DNA of 64,000 nt from Mycobacterium adipatum (GTDB taxonomy: Bacteria > Actinomycetota > Actinomycetes > Mycobacteriales > Mycobacteriaceae), in contig NZ_CP015596.1 of assembly GCF_001644575.1 (NCBI RefSeq), forward strand, positions 2,542,001-2,606,000, read 5' to 3'. Each line of letters begins with the position of its first letter. Position 1 is the stretch's first letter. The position numbers and the translations under genes are program-made. This document shows, in pieces, positions 28,412 through 37,378 of the stretch. The notes below the pieces were generated by a model. That model was given only the letters and a program-made list of their open reading frames with translations. It did no database searches and had not been told where the DNA came from.

Positions 28412-28975
28412 ATGCGACCTGACCTCGAGCTGACGAGCGTGCCCGTCTGGGCGCTGAACCCCACCCGGCCCGGCGCCGACCTGTCCGGGCGGGCCTGGAC
28501 GATCATCGCGTTCGGGCCGCACGGTGCCGATATCGCGCAGACGTGGATCGACCAGATCGCTTCCGTGCACGGTGAATCCGCGGTGCGGCTGCATCGGTGT
28601 GACGACGGCACCCAGTGTGACGACGGCACCGCCTCGGCGATCGAGGCGCTGACCGCCGACCTGGTCGACGCCCGCGTCGGCTGGCGATTGATGATGGCCG
28701 GTCCCGCCGATGCCTGCCTGCGGCTGCGCGGAGCGGCCGGCGCACTCGGGGTCGCCGATGACGAGATGACGGTGGCGTCCACCGATGACGACGCGCGCAC
28801 GGTGCACTGTGTGCACTGCGGGGCGGTCACCCGGGCGCAGGTGCAACTCGATCAGGTGCTGCCGTGCTCGTCCTGCGCGCGCAAACTGCTGGTCTACCAT
28901 CACGTCTCGCGACGAGCCGGTACGTACCTGGGCTTCATGGTCGACGCCGAGCAGCCGGCCGAGGTGCCGTCGTGA
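28412..28975 (+). CDS. DmmA-like subunit of an N-demethylase/dimethylamine monooxygenase
   Basis: The product has 187 residues. The C-terminal part HCVHCGAVTRAQVQLDQVLP followed by CSSCARKLLVYHHVSRR is a four-Cys zinc-ribbon-like module typical of DmmA-like proteins; the N-terminal part looks like an alpha/beta domain. GGAAGG precedes the ATG at 28412. It is the first gene of a three-gene operon with a PDR-type reductase and a DUF3445 protein, the set known for oxidative N-demethylases. It may be an accessory or structural subunit rather than the catalytic one. Confidence 0.78.
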   Translation: MRPDLELTSVPVWALNPTRPGADLSGRAWTIIAFGPHGADIAQTWIDQIASVHGESAVRLHRCDDGTQCDDGTASAIEALTADLVDARVGWRLMMAGPADACLRLRGAAGALGVADDEMTVASTDDDARTVHCVHCGAVTRAQVQLDQVLPCSSCARKLLVYHHVSRRAGTYLGFMVDAEQPAEVPS

Positions 28976-29907
28976 ACACCCTCAAACTGGTCGTCACCGC
29001 GATCGACGACACCGTCGGCGGCATTCGGACCCTCACCCTGGCCGACCCCGACGGGAACCCCTTACCGTCGTTCACCCCCGGCAGTCATATCGTCGTGGAG
29101 TGCGGCGGCAAGGCCAACGCCTACTCGCTGACCGGCGACGGTAATTCCCCGACCGCCTATGTGATCTCGGTGCTGCGCTGCGCGGACGGGTCGGGCGGGT
29201 CGCGGTGGATCCACGACGAGCTGGCACTCGGGGACACCGTCGCCGCCGGGCCGGCGCGCAGTGCCTTCGCGCCGGTGTTGCGGGCCCGTCGGCACCTGCT
29301 GGTCGCCGCGGGAATCGGCATCACCCCGATGGTGTCGCACCTGCGTAGCGCGCAGACATGGGGGCGCGACGTGCACCTGCTCTATATCCACCGGCAAGGA
29401 CGGGGAGCCTATCTCGATACCGTCGCCGAATTGGGTCAGCACGTCTCGATCCACACCGAGCGGGCGGCCTTCTCGGCCGAACTTCTTGCCGCCCTTGCCG
29501 ATCAGCCGTTCGGCACTCACCTGTACGTGTGTGGGCCCGCCTCGTTCATCGACGACGTCACCGGCGCGGCAACCCGACTCGGATGGCCGGACAGTCGAAT
29601 CCACCTGGAACACTTCGGATCCGAGGCACTCGACCCCGGGGAACCTTTCACCACCCGGGTGGCCTCCACCGGCGAGGAATTCGTCGTCGACGCCGGTGTC
29701 TCGCTGCTGGAGGAGTTGGAGCGCCGCGGATTCGAGGTGCCCAGTCTGTGCCGCCGCGGGGTGTGCGGTGAATGCCGGCTTGCGGTGTCGGCGGGCACCA
29801 TCATCCATCGTGACCTGTACCTGACCGACGCCGACAAGGAAGCGGGCGATGCCGTGATGTCCTGCGTTTCGCGCGGCGGAGCCGACACCCTGGAGGTAGC
29901 ACTGTGA
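28972..29907 (+). CDS. PDR/VanB-family oxidoreductase, reductase subunit of the N-demethylase
   Basis: The product has 311 residues. A flavin/ferredoxin-reductase-like domain contains VVECGGKANAYSLTGDG and a pyridine-nucleotide site HLLVAAGIGITPMVSHL. The C-terminal plant-type [2Fe-2S] domain has CRRGVCGEC and a final Cys in MSCVSRGG. It passes electrons from NAD(P)H via flavin to the iron-sulfur cluster and then to the oxygenase. The GTG start overlaps the upstream stop codon (GTGA), and the downstream gene overlaps it in the same way. Confidence 0.88.
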   Translation: MNTLKLVVTAIDDTVGGIRTLTLADPDGNPLPSFTPGSHIVVECGGKANAYSLTGDGNSPTAYVISVLRCADGSGGSRWIHDELALGDTVAAGPARSAFAPVLRARRHLLVAAGIGITPMVSHLRSAQTWGRDVHLLYIHRQGRGAYLDTVAELGQHVSIHTERAAFSAELLAALADQPFGTHLYVCGPASFIDDVTGAATRLGWPDSRIHLEHFGSEALDPGEPFTTRVASTGEEFVVDAGVSLLEELERRGFEVPSLCRRGVCGECRLAVSAGTIIHRDLYLTDADKEAGDAVMSCVSRGGADTLEVAL

Positions 29908-30878
29908 TCTCGGCACCCGATCTCGTCCACACCTTTCCCTTTCCGTTTGCCGCCGACACCTACCGGTACAGCACCAATGTCGAGCCCGCCGGCTCGGCGG
30001 TGCCGACACCGGTCGGTCGGTGGGGCGAGCGCGTGGTCGATATCGACAGTGAGTACGAGCACGAATTGGCGGAGCGGGCAGCCATTCTCGCCGCCGATCC
30101 CACCCGCAGCGCGGTGTTGCCGCATATGCGCCCGGCGTGCTGGGACACCATGCTCACCTTGATGCGTGAGCTTGCCCGCGCCTATCCCGAGAGCATGGCG
30201 CTGCGGCGGCACGGTGCCGGTTGGCGCTGGCGCAACGACAGACTGGGCATCGAACAGGATTTCGTCCTCGGTGACGAGACCACCCTGCCGGCCGAACCGC
30301 TGCGCTACATCGCCGGCCAGGTGCAGGAGGATATCGTCCTGCTCGACCAGCGTGACGGCGATCTGTTCGGCGACGCGGGTGTGGTCACCTTCGCCGCCGA
30401 CTGGTCGTTCGGGTTCGACGTCGGCATGACATTCCTGGAGATCCACGGGCCGGTGCCCCGGTTGCGGGCCACCGGTGTGATCACGCGTGCCAGGGACTTC
30501 CTCATGCGCCTGCAACCCGGCGAGACCTACCGGCGCACCAACTGGACGCTGACCATCGGTCGCCGACTGGACGTCTCGACGGAGCTCTACCACGAGTGGG
30601 GGCCGGACCGCACGATGATCCTGGGCGTTTCCGACGAGGAGTTCGGGCGGTTGGTGCACCTGCGGGTCGAGGTGCAGCATCTGATCCGGCTACCGGAGTC
30701 GGGGTCGATCTGCTTTCTCATCCGCACCTACATGCTGCCGCTGGCCGATATCGCGACCGTGGACGACTGGCGGGTGCGGGCGGCGGCCGTGCTGGCCGAA
30801 CTTCCCGACGACATCGCCGACTACAAGGGGATCATCGGGTACCGTGACCGCGCCGTGCGGTGGCTGCGCGGAGTCTGA
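29904..30878 (+). CDS. Heme-dependent oxidative N-demethylase alpha subunit-like protein (DUF3445)
   Basis: The product has 324 residues. Segments such as FPFAADTYRYSTNVEP, ARAYPESMALRRHGAGWRWR, ADWSFGFDVGMTFLEIHGPV and LPESGSICFLIRTYMLPL match the DUF3445/HODM alpha family. These are catalytic subunits of dimethylamine- or N-methyl-amino-compound demethylases. Starting with GTGA overlap to the reductase, it completes a coupled three-gene operon. Products would be formaldehyde and a less methylated amine; release of ammonium fits with the ammonium transporter that follows on the other strand. Confidence 0.82.
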   Translation: MISAPDLVHTFPFPFAADTYRYSTNVEPAGSAVPTPVGRWGERVVDIDSEYEHELAERAAILAADPTRSAVLPHMRPACWDTMLTLMRELARAYPESMALRRHGAGWRWRNDRLGIEQDFVLGDETTLPAEPLRYIAGQVQEDIVLLDQRDGDLFGDAGVVTFAADWSFGFDVGMTFLEIHGPVPRLRATGVITRARDFLMRLQPGETYRRTNWTLTIGRRLDVSTELYHEWGPDRTMILGVSDEEFGRLVHLRVEVQHLIRLPESGSICFLIRTYMLPLADIATVDDWRVRAAAVLAELPDDIADYKGIIGYRDRAVRWLRGV

Positions 30879-30891
30879 CCGAAACGCCGAA

Positions 30892-30921
30892 ATCGCCCGG
30901 AACCGTAAGGTTCCGGGCGAT
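30892..30921. terminator. Bidirectional terminator between N-demethylase and amt operons
   Basis: Thirteen-base arms (30892-30904 and 30909-30921; core CGCCCGGAACC) close a GTAA tetraloop, lying between convergent genes 14 bases after the DUF3445 stop codon. Confidence 0.82.
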
Positions 30922-30939
30922 CTCCGGGTGACCGATCAA

Positions 30940-31158
30940 TCAGTAGGGTGTCGGCTCTCCTTCGGCCGCCGGCCCCGGTTCCACCGGCTTGTGCTCGATG
31001 ATCGCGGTGTATGCCTTGTTCTCGTGCTGGACCATCCGGACGAAGAAACCGACGAACAGCAGCAACGCGACGATGAACGAGATCCACACGCCGAGTGAGT
31101 ATCCGCCGAAGGTGAACACCACGGCGGCATCGTCATAGCTGTCGATGGGACTGAACAT
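30940..31158 (-). CDS. Small single-span membrane protein encoded with the ammonium transporter
   Basis: The product has 72 residues: MFSPIDSYDDAAVVF, then one hydrophobic span with GVWISFIVALLLFVGFFVRM, then a short acidic/Pro tail ending in PTPY. The ATG immediately follows the amt stop codon with no gap, so the two genes are cotranscribed and probably translationally coupled. It has no recognised family here. A role as a small regulatory or structural partner of the transporter is a reasonable inference but is not shown. Confidence 0.75.
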   Translation of the reverse strand: MFSPIDSYDDAAVVFTFGGYSLGVWISFIVALLLFVGFFVRMVQHENKAYTAIIEHKPVEPGPAAEGEPTPY

Positions 31159-32490
31159 TTACTTGACCTCCTCGGTGACAACCAGGACGGAACCGTTGGT
31201 CCGCATGACGGTGACCGGGATGCCCTCCGGGTACGGCGTTGCGGGCACCTCGCTGAGATCCAGTCCCTGCTCCTCGACCTCCGGTGGAATCCGCAGCAGG
31301 CCAACCTTCTTCAGGCCCAGCGAGACCAGGTAGGCGGGAATGAAGCCGAGCGCGGCGAAGACCACGGCGCCGATCACTTGACCCCAGAAGGACACCGACG
31401 GGTTGCCATCGGTGTTCGGGTAGCCGGACAGCCAGATACCGGCCATCAGCACCGAGTACAGGCCGATCCCGCCGTGCACCGACACCGCGCCGACCACGTC
31501 GTCGATCTTGAACTTCTCCAACAGTTTTCCGATGTACGGGGCCAGAGCGCCGGCGCCCAGGGCGATGATGAAGCCCAGCGCCGGGTGGTAGAGGTCCATT
31601 CCCGATGCCACGCCGATCACGCCGCACAGACCGCCGGAGATGGTCCAGAACGGCTCGCCCTTCGAGGTCAGGTAGGCGCCCAGGATGCCACCGGCCAGGC
31701 CCATCAGGGTGTTGAAGGCGAACGCGCTCAACGTCGTCGGGCTGGCGTAGATGGTGGCGAAGCCGTCACCGGCGTAGATGACACAGCCCATCAGGAAGCC
31801 GAAGAAGCCGGTGAAGATCAGCATCAGGCCCACCATGGTCAACGGCAGGTTGTGCGGCCGGATCGTGACGGGCTTGCCGTCGGGCAGGAACCGCCCGATG
31901 CGCGGGCCGAGGTTGATCAGGATGCCCAGCGTGGCGAAACCGGCGATCATATGCACGCAACCGGCGGCGCCGACATCGTGGAATCCGAGCTTGGTCAGCA
32001 TCCAACCGGCGCCGTGCCACCCCCAGGCCGCGCCGATGATCCAGGTGACCGATCCCACCAGCACGGTCAGGACCAGGAAGCCGCTGGTGCGGATGCGCTC
32101 CAGCACGGCACCGGACATGATCGAACCGGTGGTGGCCGCGAACAGCGCGAACGCCCCCCAGAAGATGCCGCTCGCCGGGTCCTGGACGTTCGGGCCCATG
32201 TTGTCGCTCCACGGGAGAGCGGCCCTTGCGGCATCGGTCATTTCGATGAAGCCGCTGGGCATTGCGTTGTACAGGAACCAGCCGACGAAGAAGAACGATG
32301 CCACGATGGTGGCGAAGGCCAGCAGGTTCTTCATCGCGGTGGCAAGCACATTCTTCGACCTCGATGCGCCGACCTCGTAGGCGAGGAAGCCGGCGTGGAT
32401 GAGCATCATCAGCGCGATGGACATCCAGTAGAAGAACTCGTTGTTGACGGCCGCCATCGTTGAGAGGGCGTCCTCCACTTCAGGTGTCAA
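31159..32490 (-). CDS. amt: Ammonium transporter (Amt/MEP/Rh family)
   Basis: The product has 443 residues with about 11 membrane spans. Family signatures include YEVGASRSKNVLATAMKN, FHDVGAAGCVHMIAG (first pore His and conserved Asp) and DDVVGAVSVHGGIGLY (second pore His). The C-terminal tail after the last span is long (about 50 residues, EEQGLDLSEVPATPYPEG). The start is TTG 32490 with GGAGG 5 bases upstream. It is followed by the 72-residue membrane protein gene. A GlnR-like box at 32560-32586 suggests induction by nitrogen limitation. Methylammonium transport is also possible given the adjacent N-demethylase. Confidence 0.92.
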   Translation of the reverse strand: MTPEVEDALSTMAAVNNEFFYWMSIALMMLIHAGFLAYEVGASRSKNVLATAMKNLLAFATIVASFFFVGWFLYNAMPSGFIEMTDAARAALPWSDNMGPNVQDPASGIFWGAFALFAATTGSIMSGAVLERIRTSGFLVLTVLVGSVTWIIGAAWGWHGAGWMLTKLGFHDVGAAGCVHMIAGFATLGILINLGPRIGRFLPDGKPVTIRPHNLPLTMVGLMLIFTGFFGFLMGCVIYAGDGFATIYASPTTLSAFAFNTLMGLAGGILGAYLTSKGEPFWTISGGLCGVIGVASGMDLYHPALGFIIALGAGALAPYIGKLLEKFKIDDVVGAVSVHGGIGLYSVLMAGIWLSGYPNTDGNPSVSFWGQVIGAVVFAALGFIPAYLVSLGLKKVGLLRIPPEVEEQGLDLSEVPATPYPEGIPVTVMRTNGSVLVVTEEVK

Positions 32491-32559
32491 AGGAACCTCC
32501 GCCGATCATTTCTGGGGGATGGGGTGGGGAGGCACTGCGTTTAATCACAGTGGCCATGA

Positions 32560-32586
32560 GGTACTGACGGTGTACCGGATTGAAAC
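32560..32586. promoter_or_regulatory. GlnR-like box upstream of amt
   Basis: GGTAC-N6-TGTAC-N6-GAAAC places AC dinucleotides at 32563, 32574 and 32585, exactly 11 bases apart. This is the same triple AC-n9-AC layout as before the N-demethylase operon. It lies 70-96 bases before the amt start codon. Confidence 0.62.
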
Positions 32587-32696
32587 TAACCGCGGGAATG
32601 TGTCCCAGCGGTCAAGGCGAGTTAATTCCGCGTGAAGAGGTTGTGCGCGCCCGAAGTTGGGATCGGTAGCACCGGCCACCCACCACGCTGTGCGCC

Positions 32697-33317
32697 ATGA
32701 CGACATTCACCCGCCTCGGCTTCGGCCTGGCCGCCACCGCAGTTTCGATCTCGATGCTCTCCGGATGCTCCAAGATCGATGACATCAAGGCCATCACCGA
32801 TGCCGCGACCACCGCCGTCGAACAGCTCAGCGACACCGCCGGCGGACTCACCGAGATCGCGGCCGGCGACCTGGTCACCGTGGAAGGAATCGACCGGGCG
32901 CTCGGGGCGATCTCGCAGCGGGTGGGCGCGAACCCCATGCAGGTGGTCGAGCTCGTGATCACCGAGCAGGTGGTCACCGTGCAGGCGGTCAACCCGGCCG
33001 CGCCGACGGAACTCAACCAGTGGACGTACACCGCCGGTCAGGTCGGCGATCTGCGCCCGGTCGACTACGACGACGACACCGAGGCGTTGCAGCAGAATCT
33101 GTTCCCCGTCACCGAGGTGCCGGCGACCGCGATCATGACCGCGGTCGACAACGCCATCGGGGCCAGCGGTATCGCCGACGGTGAGGTGCAGACCGTGATC
33201 GTCAAACGCAATCTGCCCTTCAGCGACGATCTGCAGATCCTCATCAACGTGCAGGGCGAGCGCAGCAACAAGCAGGTGCGTGCCGACGCGACCGGACAGG
33301 TCACCGGCGTTGTGTGA
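32697..33317 (+). CDS. Putative lipoprotein of unknown function
   Basis: The product has 206 residues. The signal peptide ends in lipobox MLSGC with lipidated Cys24. The remainder is acidic and hydrophilic, with LTEIAAGDLVTVEGIDRALG and a C-terminal VNVQGERSNKQVRADATGQV. It resembles mycobacterial exported lipoproteins without an assigned role. It is divergent from amt across about 206 bases, and its stop overlaps the long-frame start of the S9 peptidase gene. Confidence 0.78.
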   Translation: MTTFTRLGFGLAATAVSISMLSGCSKIDDIKAITDAATTAVEQLSDTAGGLTEIAAGDLVTVEGIDRALGAISQRVGANPMQVVELVITEQVVTVQAVNPAAPTELNQWTYTAGQVGDLRPVDYDDDTEALQQNLFPVTEVPATAIMTAVDNAIGASGIADGEVQTVIVKRNLPFSDDLQILINVQGERSNKQVRADATGQVTGVV

Positions 33318-33349
33318 GCGGGCCGTTGATCCGGCACTACGGTGGTGCC

Positions 33350-35326
33350 ATGACGCCGTTCCACGATCTGGACGACTACTTCGCGCTGCCGCGGGTGGCG
33401 GGTCTGGCCGTCGCCCCCGGCGGGGACCGGGTGGTCACCACGATCGGCGAGCTCAGCCATGACCGCACCGAATACATCACGGCCCTATGGGAATTGGATC
33501 CGCACGGGGTACAGCCCGCCAGGCGGTTGACGCGCGGGGCCAACGGGGAATCTGGGCCCGTCTTCACCGCCGGCGGTGACCTCCTGTTCGTCGGGGTACG
33601 GCCGCTGCCAGGGCAGGACGAGCCGCCGGCAGCGCTGTGGCGACTGCCCGCCGCCGGCGGCGAAGCCGTCGAGGAGCTCGCGCTGCCCGGCGGGGTGTCG
33701 GCGGTGCACACCGCGCGGCGCGCCGCCCGGACGGTTGTCACCGCGCCGGTGCTGGCCGGGGCAACCGGCCTCGACGACGACAGGAGGTTGCGGGCGCTGC
33801 GCAAGGACACCAAGGTATCGGCGATCCTGCACACCGGATATCCGGTGCGGCACTGGGATCACGACCTGGGACCCGACCAACCCCACCTGTTCGATGCCGA
33901 CGGCGTGAGGGACCTGACCCCCGCGCCCGCAGGCGCCCTGCGCGACACCGAACTCGATGTCAGCGCCGACGGTCGTTTCGTCGTCACCGCGTGGAACGAC
34001 GGCGCGCCCGGCGCGGGCTTGCGTTCCCGACTGGTCCGCATCGACATGGGAACCGGAGCGCACACGACGGTGGCCGATGATCCCGGCGCCGATCTGGGGC
34101 AGCCCGCGGTTTCCCCCGATGGCACCCGGGTGGCCTTCCTGCGCGAGACCACCTCCACACCGGCGCGAGCCCCGAGGATCACGCTGTGCTGCCTGACGTT
34201 CGGCGAGCAGTGGGTGGAGCTGGGGGATTGGGACCGCTGGCCGACGTCGGTGTGCTGGTCTGCCGACGGCGCCCAACTGATCGTCACCGCGGACGACGGT
34301 GGGCGCGGCCCCATCTTCTCCGTCGACCCGGACTCGGCCACGGTCACCCGCGTGACCGCCGACGAGCACACCTACAGCGATGTGCGGACCGCTCCGGGTG
34401 GTGTCATCTTCGCCCTGCGCAGTTCCTATCTGACACCCCCGCACCCGGTGCGTATCGATGCGGACGGGTCGGTCACGGTGCTGCCCTGCGTTGCGCTGCC
34501 GGTGCTGCCGGGCCGGGTGGAAGAGATGACGGCCACCGCGCCGGACGGTGCCACGGTCCGGTCCTGGCTTGTGTTGCCGGACGGCCCGGACGAGGACGGC
34601 GCGGCGGCTCCGTTGCTGCTGTGGATCCACGGCGGCCCGCTGGCCAGTTGGAACGCCTGGCACTGGCGGTGGAATCCGTGGCTGCTGGCGGCGCACGGTT
34701 ATGCCGTGCTGCTGCCCGACCCGGCGCTGTCGACCGGCTACGGGCAGGCCTTCATCCAGCGCGGCTGGGGAGCCTGGGGTGCCGCGCCGTACACGGATCT
34801 GATGGCGGCGACCGACGCCGCGTGCGCGCACCCGCGCGTCGATGCGGCGCGCACCGCGGCGATGGGTGGATCCTTCGGTGGCTACATGGCGAACTGGATC
34901 GCGGGGCACACCGACCGCTTCGACGCCATCGTCACCCACGCGAGTCTGTGGGCGCTGGATCAGTTCGGCCACACCACCGACGGTGCCTACTGGTGGGTGC
35001 GCGAGATGACCGAGCAGATGACCCAGCTCAATTCCCCGCATCACCATGTGGGCAACATCCGCACCCCGATGCTGGTCATCCACGGCGACAAGGACTATCG
35101 CGTCCCGATCGGTGAGGGCCTGCGTTTGTGGTACGAGCTGCTGAGCCTGTCCGGTCTGCCCGCCGACGATGCCGGCGCAAGCCCGCACCGGTTTCTCTAC
35201 TACCCGACCGAAGGGCACTGGATCGGCGCCCCGCAGCACGCCAAGATCTGGTATCAGGTCGTGATCGCATTCCTGGACACCCACCTGTTCGGCCGGGAGG
35301 TCGGTCTACCGGAGCTTCTCGGGTAG
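33350..35326 (+). CDS. S9-family (prolyl oligopeptidase-like) peptidase
   Basis: The product has about 658 residues. An N-terminal beta-propeller-like half precedes a C-terminal alpha/beta-hydrolase. Ser508 in GGSFGGYMANW is the nucleophile; Asp and His are likely those in VIHGDKDYRVP and FLYYPTEGHWI. Most S9 dipeptidyl/acylaminoacyl peptidases have this layout and cut short peptides. A GTG at 33314 would overlap the lipoprotein stop codon, but ATG 33350 fits the usual start (MTPFHDLDDYFALPRVAGLA) and has TACGGT 6 bases upstream, suggesting leaderless transcription. Confidence 0.87.
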   Translation: MTPFHDLDDYFALPRVAGLAVAPGGDRVVTTIGELSHDRTEYITALWELDPHGVQPARRLTRGANGESGPVFTAGGDLLFVGVRPLPGQDEPPAALWRLPAAGGEAVEELALPGGVSAVHTARRAARTVVTAPVLAGATGLDDDRRLRALRKDTKVSAILHTGYPVRHWDHDLGPDQPHLFDADGVRDLTPAPAGALRDTELDVSADGRFVVTAWNDGAPGAGLRSRLVRIDMGTGAHTTVADDPGADLGQPAVSPDGTRVAFLRETTSTPARAPRITLCCLTFGEQWVELGDWDRWPTSVCWSADGAQLIVTADDGGRGPIFSVDPDSATVTRVTADEHTYSDVRTAPGGVIFALRSSYLTPPHPVRIDADGSVTVLPCVALPVLPGRVEEMTATAPDGATVRSWLVLPDGPDEDGAAAPLLLWIHGGPLASWNAWHWRWNPWLLAAHGYAVLLPDPALSTGYGQAFIQRGWGAWGAAPYTDLMAATDAACAHPRVDAARTAAMGGSFGGYMANWIAGHTDRFDAIVTHASLWALDQFGHTTDGAYWWVREMTEQMTQLNSPHHHVGNIRTPMLVIHGDKDYRVPIGEGLRLWYELLSLSGLPADDAGASPHRFLYYPTEGHWIGAPQHAKIWYQVVIAFLDTHLFGREVGLPELLG

Positions 35327-35337
35327 CTTCGGGACGC

Positions 35338-36606
35338 ATGACCTCCTCGCAGCGGGAATCCGATCGAGAATTTGACATAGTCCTATACGGCGCCACCGGG
35401 TTCGCCGGCAAACTCACCGCACAGTATCTCGCCACGGCGGGCACCGGTGCGCGCATCGCGCTGGCCGGGCGTTCGTTGGTCAAGGTCCGCGACGTGCGCG
35501 ACACGCTCGGGCCGCAGGCGCAGTCCTGGCCGCTGATCGAGGCCGACGCCGCCCAACCGTCCACGCTGGCCGATATGGCGGCGCGCACCCGGGTGGTCAT
35601 CACCACCGTCGGCCCGTACACCAAGTACGGGCTGCCGCTGGTGCAGGCGTGTGTGGCGGCCGGCACCGATTACGCCGACCTGACCGGGGAGACCCTGTTC
35701 ATCCGGGACAGTGCCGAACAGTTCCACAAGCAGGCCGTCGACACCGGCTCCAGGATCGTGCATTCCTGCGGATTCGATTCCGTCCCATCGGATATCACCG
35801 TCTACGCGCTACACGATCGGGTGAGTAAGGACGGTGCGGGAGAACTCGGCGAGACCAACCTGGTGCTGCGTTCCTTTGCCGGTGGTGTTTCCGGCGGCAC
35901 CGTCGCCTCCATGGTCGAATTCATGCGGACCGCCGCGGAGAACCCGCAGCACCGCAGCGATCTGGAAGACCCGTACACGCTGAGCACCGATCGCGGCGCG
36001 GAGCCGGAGCTGGGTCACCAGTCCGACAATCCGTGGCGGCGCGGACGTGAGATCGCCCCCGAACTCGACGGCATCTGGACCGGCGCCTTTGCCATGGCCG
36101 CCCCCAACTCCCGCATCGTGCGTCGCAGCAATGCACTGCTGGACTGGGCCTACGGTCGCAGCTTCCGGTACGCCGAGCAGATGAGCATGGGCTCCTCGGT
36201 CGTCGCGCCGGTGGCGGCCGCACTGGACACCGCGGTCAGCGTCGGCATGTTCGGGCTGGGCACCCGCTATATCAACAAGGTGCCCACCGGTCTGCTCGAG
36301 CGTGTGTTGCCCAAACCCGGGACGGGCCCGAGCGAGCGCACCCGGGAAAAGGGGCATTACCGCGCCGAGACGTACACCACGACCACCACCGGGGCCCGGT
36401 ACCGGGCCACCATCGCCCAACAGGGTGACCCCGGTTACAAGGCGACCGCGGTGCTGCTCGGGGAGTGCGGGCTCGCCCTCGCGCTGGACCGGGACAAGCT
36501 CTCGGATCTGCGCGGGGTGCTGACCCCGGCGGCGGCCATGGGCGACGCGCTGCTGAGCCGCCTGCCGGCCGCCGGGGTGACGTTGGAGACGGCTCGCCTC
36601 AGCTGA
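35338..36606 (+). CDS. Saccharopine dehydrogenase-like/trans-acting enoyl reductase family protein
   Basis: The product has 422 residues with an N-terminal Rossmann motif LYGATGFAGKLTAQYL and SCGFDSVPSDITVYAL in the middle. It is the neighbour of valS and rpf in M. tuberculosis too (Rv2449c). Its relative Rv2953 is a trans-acting enoyl reductase in cell-wall lipid synthesis, but whether this protein shares that role is not known. The start at 35338 follows the peptidase by 11 bases. Confidence 0.85.
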   Translation: MTSSQRESDREFDIVLYGATGFAGKLTAQYLATAGTGARIALAGRSLVKVRDVRDTLGPQAQSWPLIEADAAQPSTLADMAARTRVVITTVGPYTKYGLPLVQACVAAGTDYADLTGETLFIRDSAEQFHKQAVDTGSRIVHSCGFDSVPSDITVYALHDRVSKDGAGELGETNLVLRSFAGGVSGGTVASMVEFMRTAAENPQHRSDLEDPYTLSTDRGAEPELGHQSDNPWRRGREIAPELDGIWTGAFAMAAPNSRIVRRSNALLDWAYGRSFRYAEQMSMGSSVVAPVAAALDTAVSVGMFGLGTRYINKVPTGLLERVLPKPGTGPSERTREKGHYRAETYTTTTTGARYRATIAQQGDPGYKATAVLLGECGLALALDRDKLSDLRGVLTPAAAMGDALLSRLPAAGVTLETARLS

Positions 36607-36710
36607 TTCGGGCGGCACGGCCGGGCCTGCGCCGAACACCTGTGGACCCATGGTCGAAAGGGTTAGGGTCCAGGTCAGGGGTACCTGACATCGACAGAGG
36701 TGAGTGGAAC

Positions 36711-37322
36711 ATGGCCGGTCTGGACGAACTCTTCGCGCAAATCCCGGTGCAGGACATCGCGGCGAAACTCGGTGCGGATCCCGGCGAGGTGAACAACGCC
36801 ATCCAGACGTTGGTGCCGGCACTGGTGGGTGGGCTGCAGGCCAACGTCGCGGCCGATGACATCGATTCCACCGACCTGGAGGCCGCGGTCGGCTCGCAGG
36901 CTGCGAGCGGCCTGCTCGACGGCGGGGTCAAGGTCGACGATGTCGATCCCGGCGAGGGCGACAAAATCGTGGCCAACATCTTCGGCGGCAACGACAGCAA
37001 TTCGGTCGCCTCCGCGCTGGCGGGTACGGGTGCCGGCAGCGGCGATCTGATCAAGAAGCTGCTGCCGATCCTGGCGCCGATCGTGCTGGCCTATATCGGC
37101 AGGCAGTTCTCCGGCAGCTCTGCCCCCGCGCAGTCGCAGGCCGCCGGCTCCGGGGGCGGGCTCGGCGATGTGCTCGGCAGCATCCTCGGCGGTTCCGGCG
37201 GCGGCGGTAACAATCCGCTGGGCAGCATCCTGGGCGGCGTTCTCGGCGGTGGCGGCCAGGGCGGCAATCAGGGCAATGTCATCGGGGACATTTTGGGTGG
37301 CCTGCTGGGTGGGAAGAAATAG
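36711..37322 (+). CDS. DUF937-family protein with Gly-rich C-terminus
   Basis: The product has 203 residues. The N-terminal half (MAGLDELFAQIPVQDIAAKLG, VPALVGGLQANVA) matches DUF937, and a Gly-rich tail with LGSILGG-type repeats ends in LLGGKK. Function unknown; the YidB-like group has been linked to antibacterial activity or envelope roles. A near-copy of its last 24 bases follows the stop codon (37327-37350), an apparent 28-base tandem duplication. Confidence 0.78.
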   Translation: MAGLDELFAQIPVQDIAAKLGADPGEVNNAIQTLVPALVGGLQANVAADDIDSTDLEAAVGSQAASGLLDGGVKVDDVDPGEGDKIVANIFGGNDSNSVASALAGTGAGSGDLIKKLLPILAPIVLAYIGRQFSGSSAPAQSQAAGSGGGLGDVLGSILGGSGGGGNNPLGSILGGVLGGGGQGGNQGNVIGDILGGLLGGKK

Positions 37323-37326
37323 GGCG

Positions 37327-37350
37327 GGCTTACTGGGTGGGAAAAAGTAG
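37327..37350 (+). repeat. Duplicated 3' end of the DUF937 gene
   Basis: The gene ends GGCCTGCTGGGTGGGAAG plus AAATAG (37299-37322). This is repeated as GGCTTACTGGGTGGGAAA plus AAGTAG, offset by 28 bases, so the copy is out of frame with the gene and noncoding. It lies 28 bases before valS. Confidence 0.75.
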
Positions 37351-37366
37351 CCCAGCGCGGTTTCCC

Positions 37367-37372
37367 TAGAAT
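37367..37372 (+). promoter_or_regulatory. -10 hexamer of valS (leaderless)
   Basis: TAGAAT is 6 bases before the GTG start and no Shine-Dalgarno is present. Transcription would begin at or near the start codon. Confidence 0.55.
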
Positions 37373-37378
37373 CGACGG

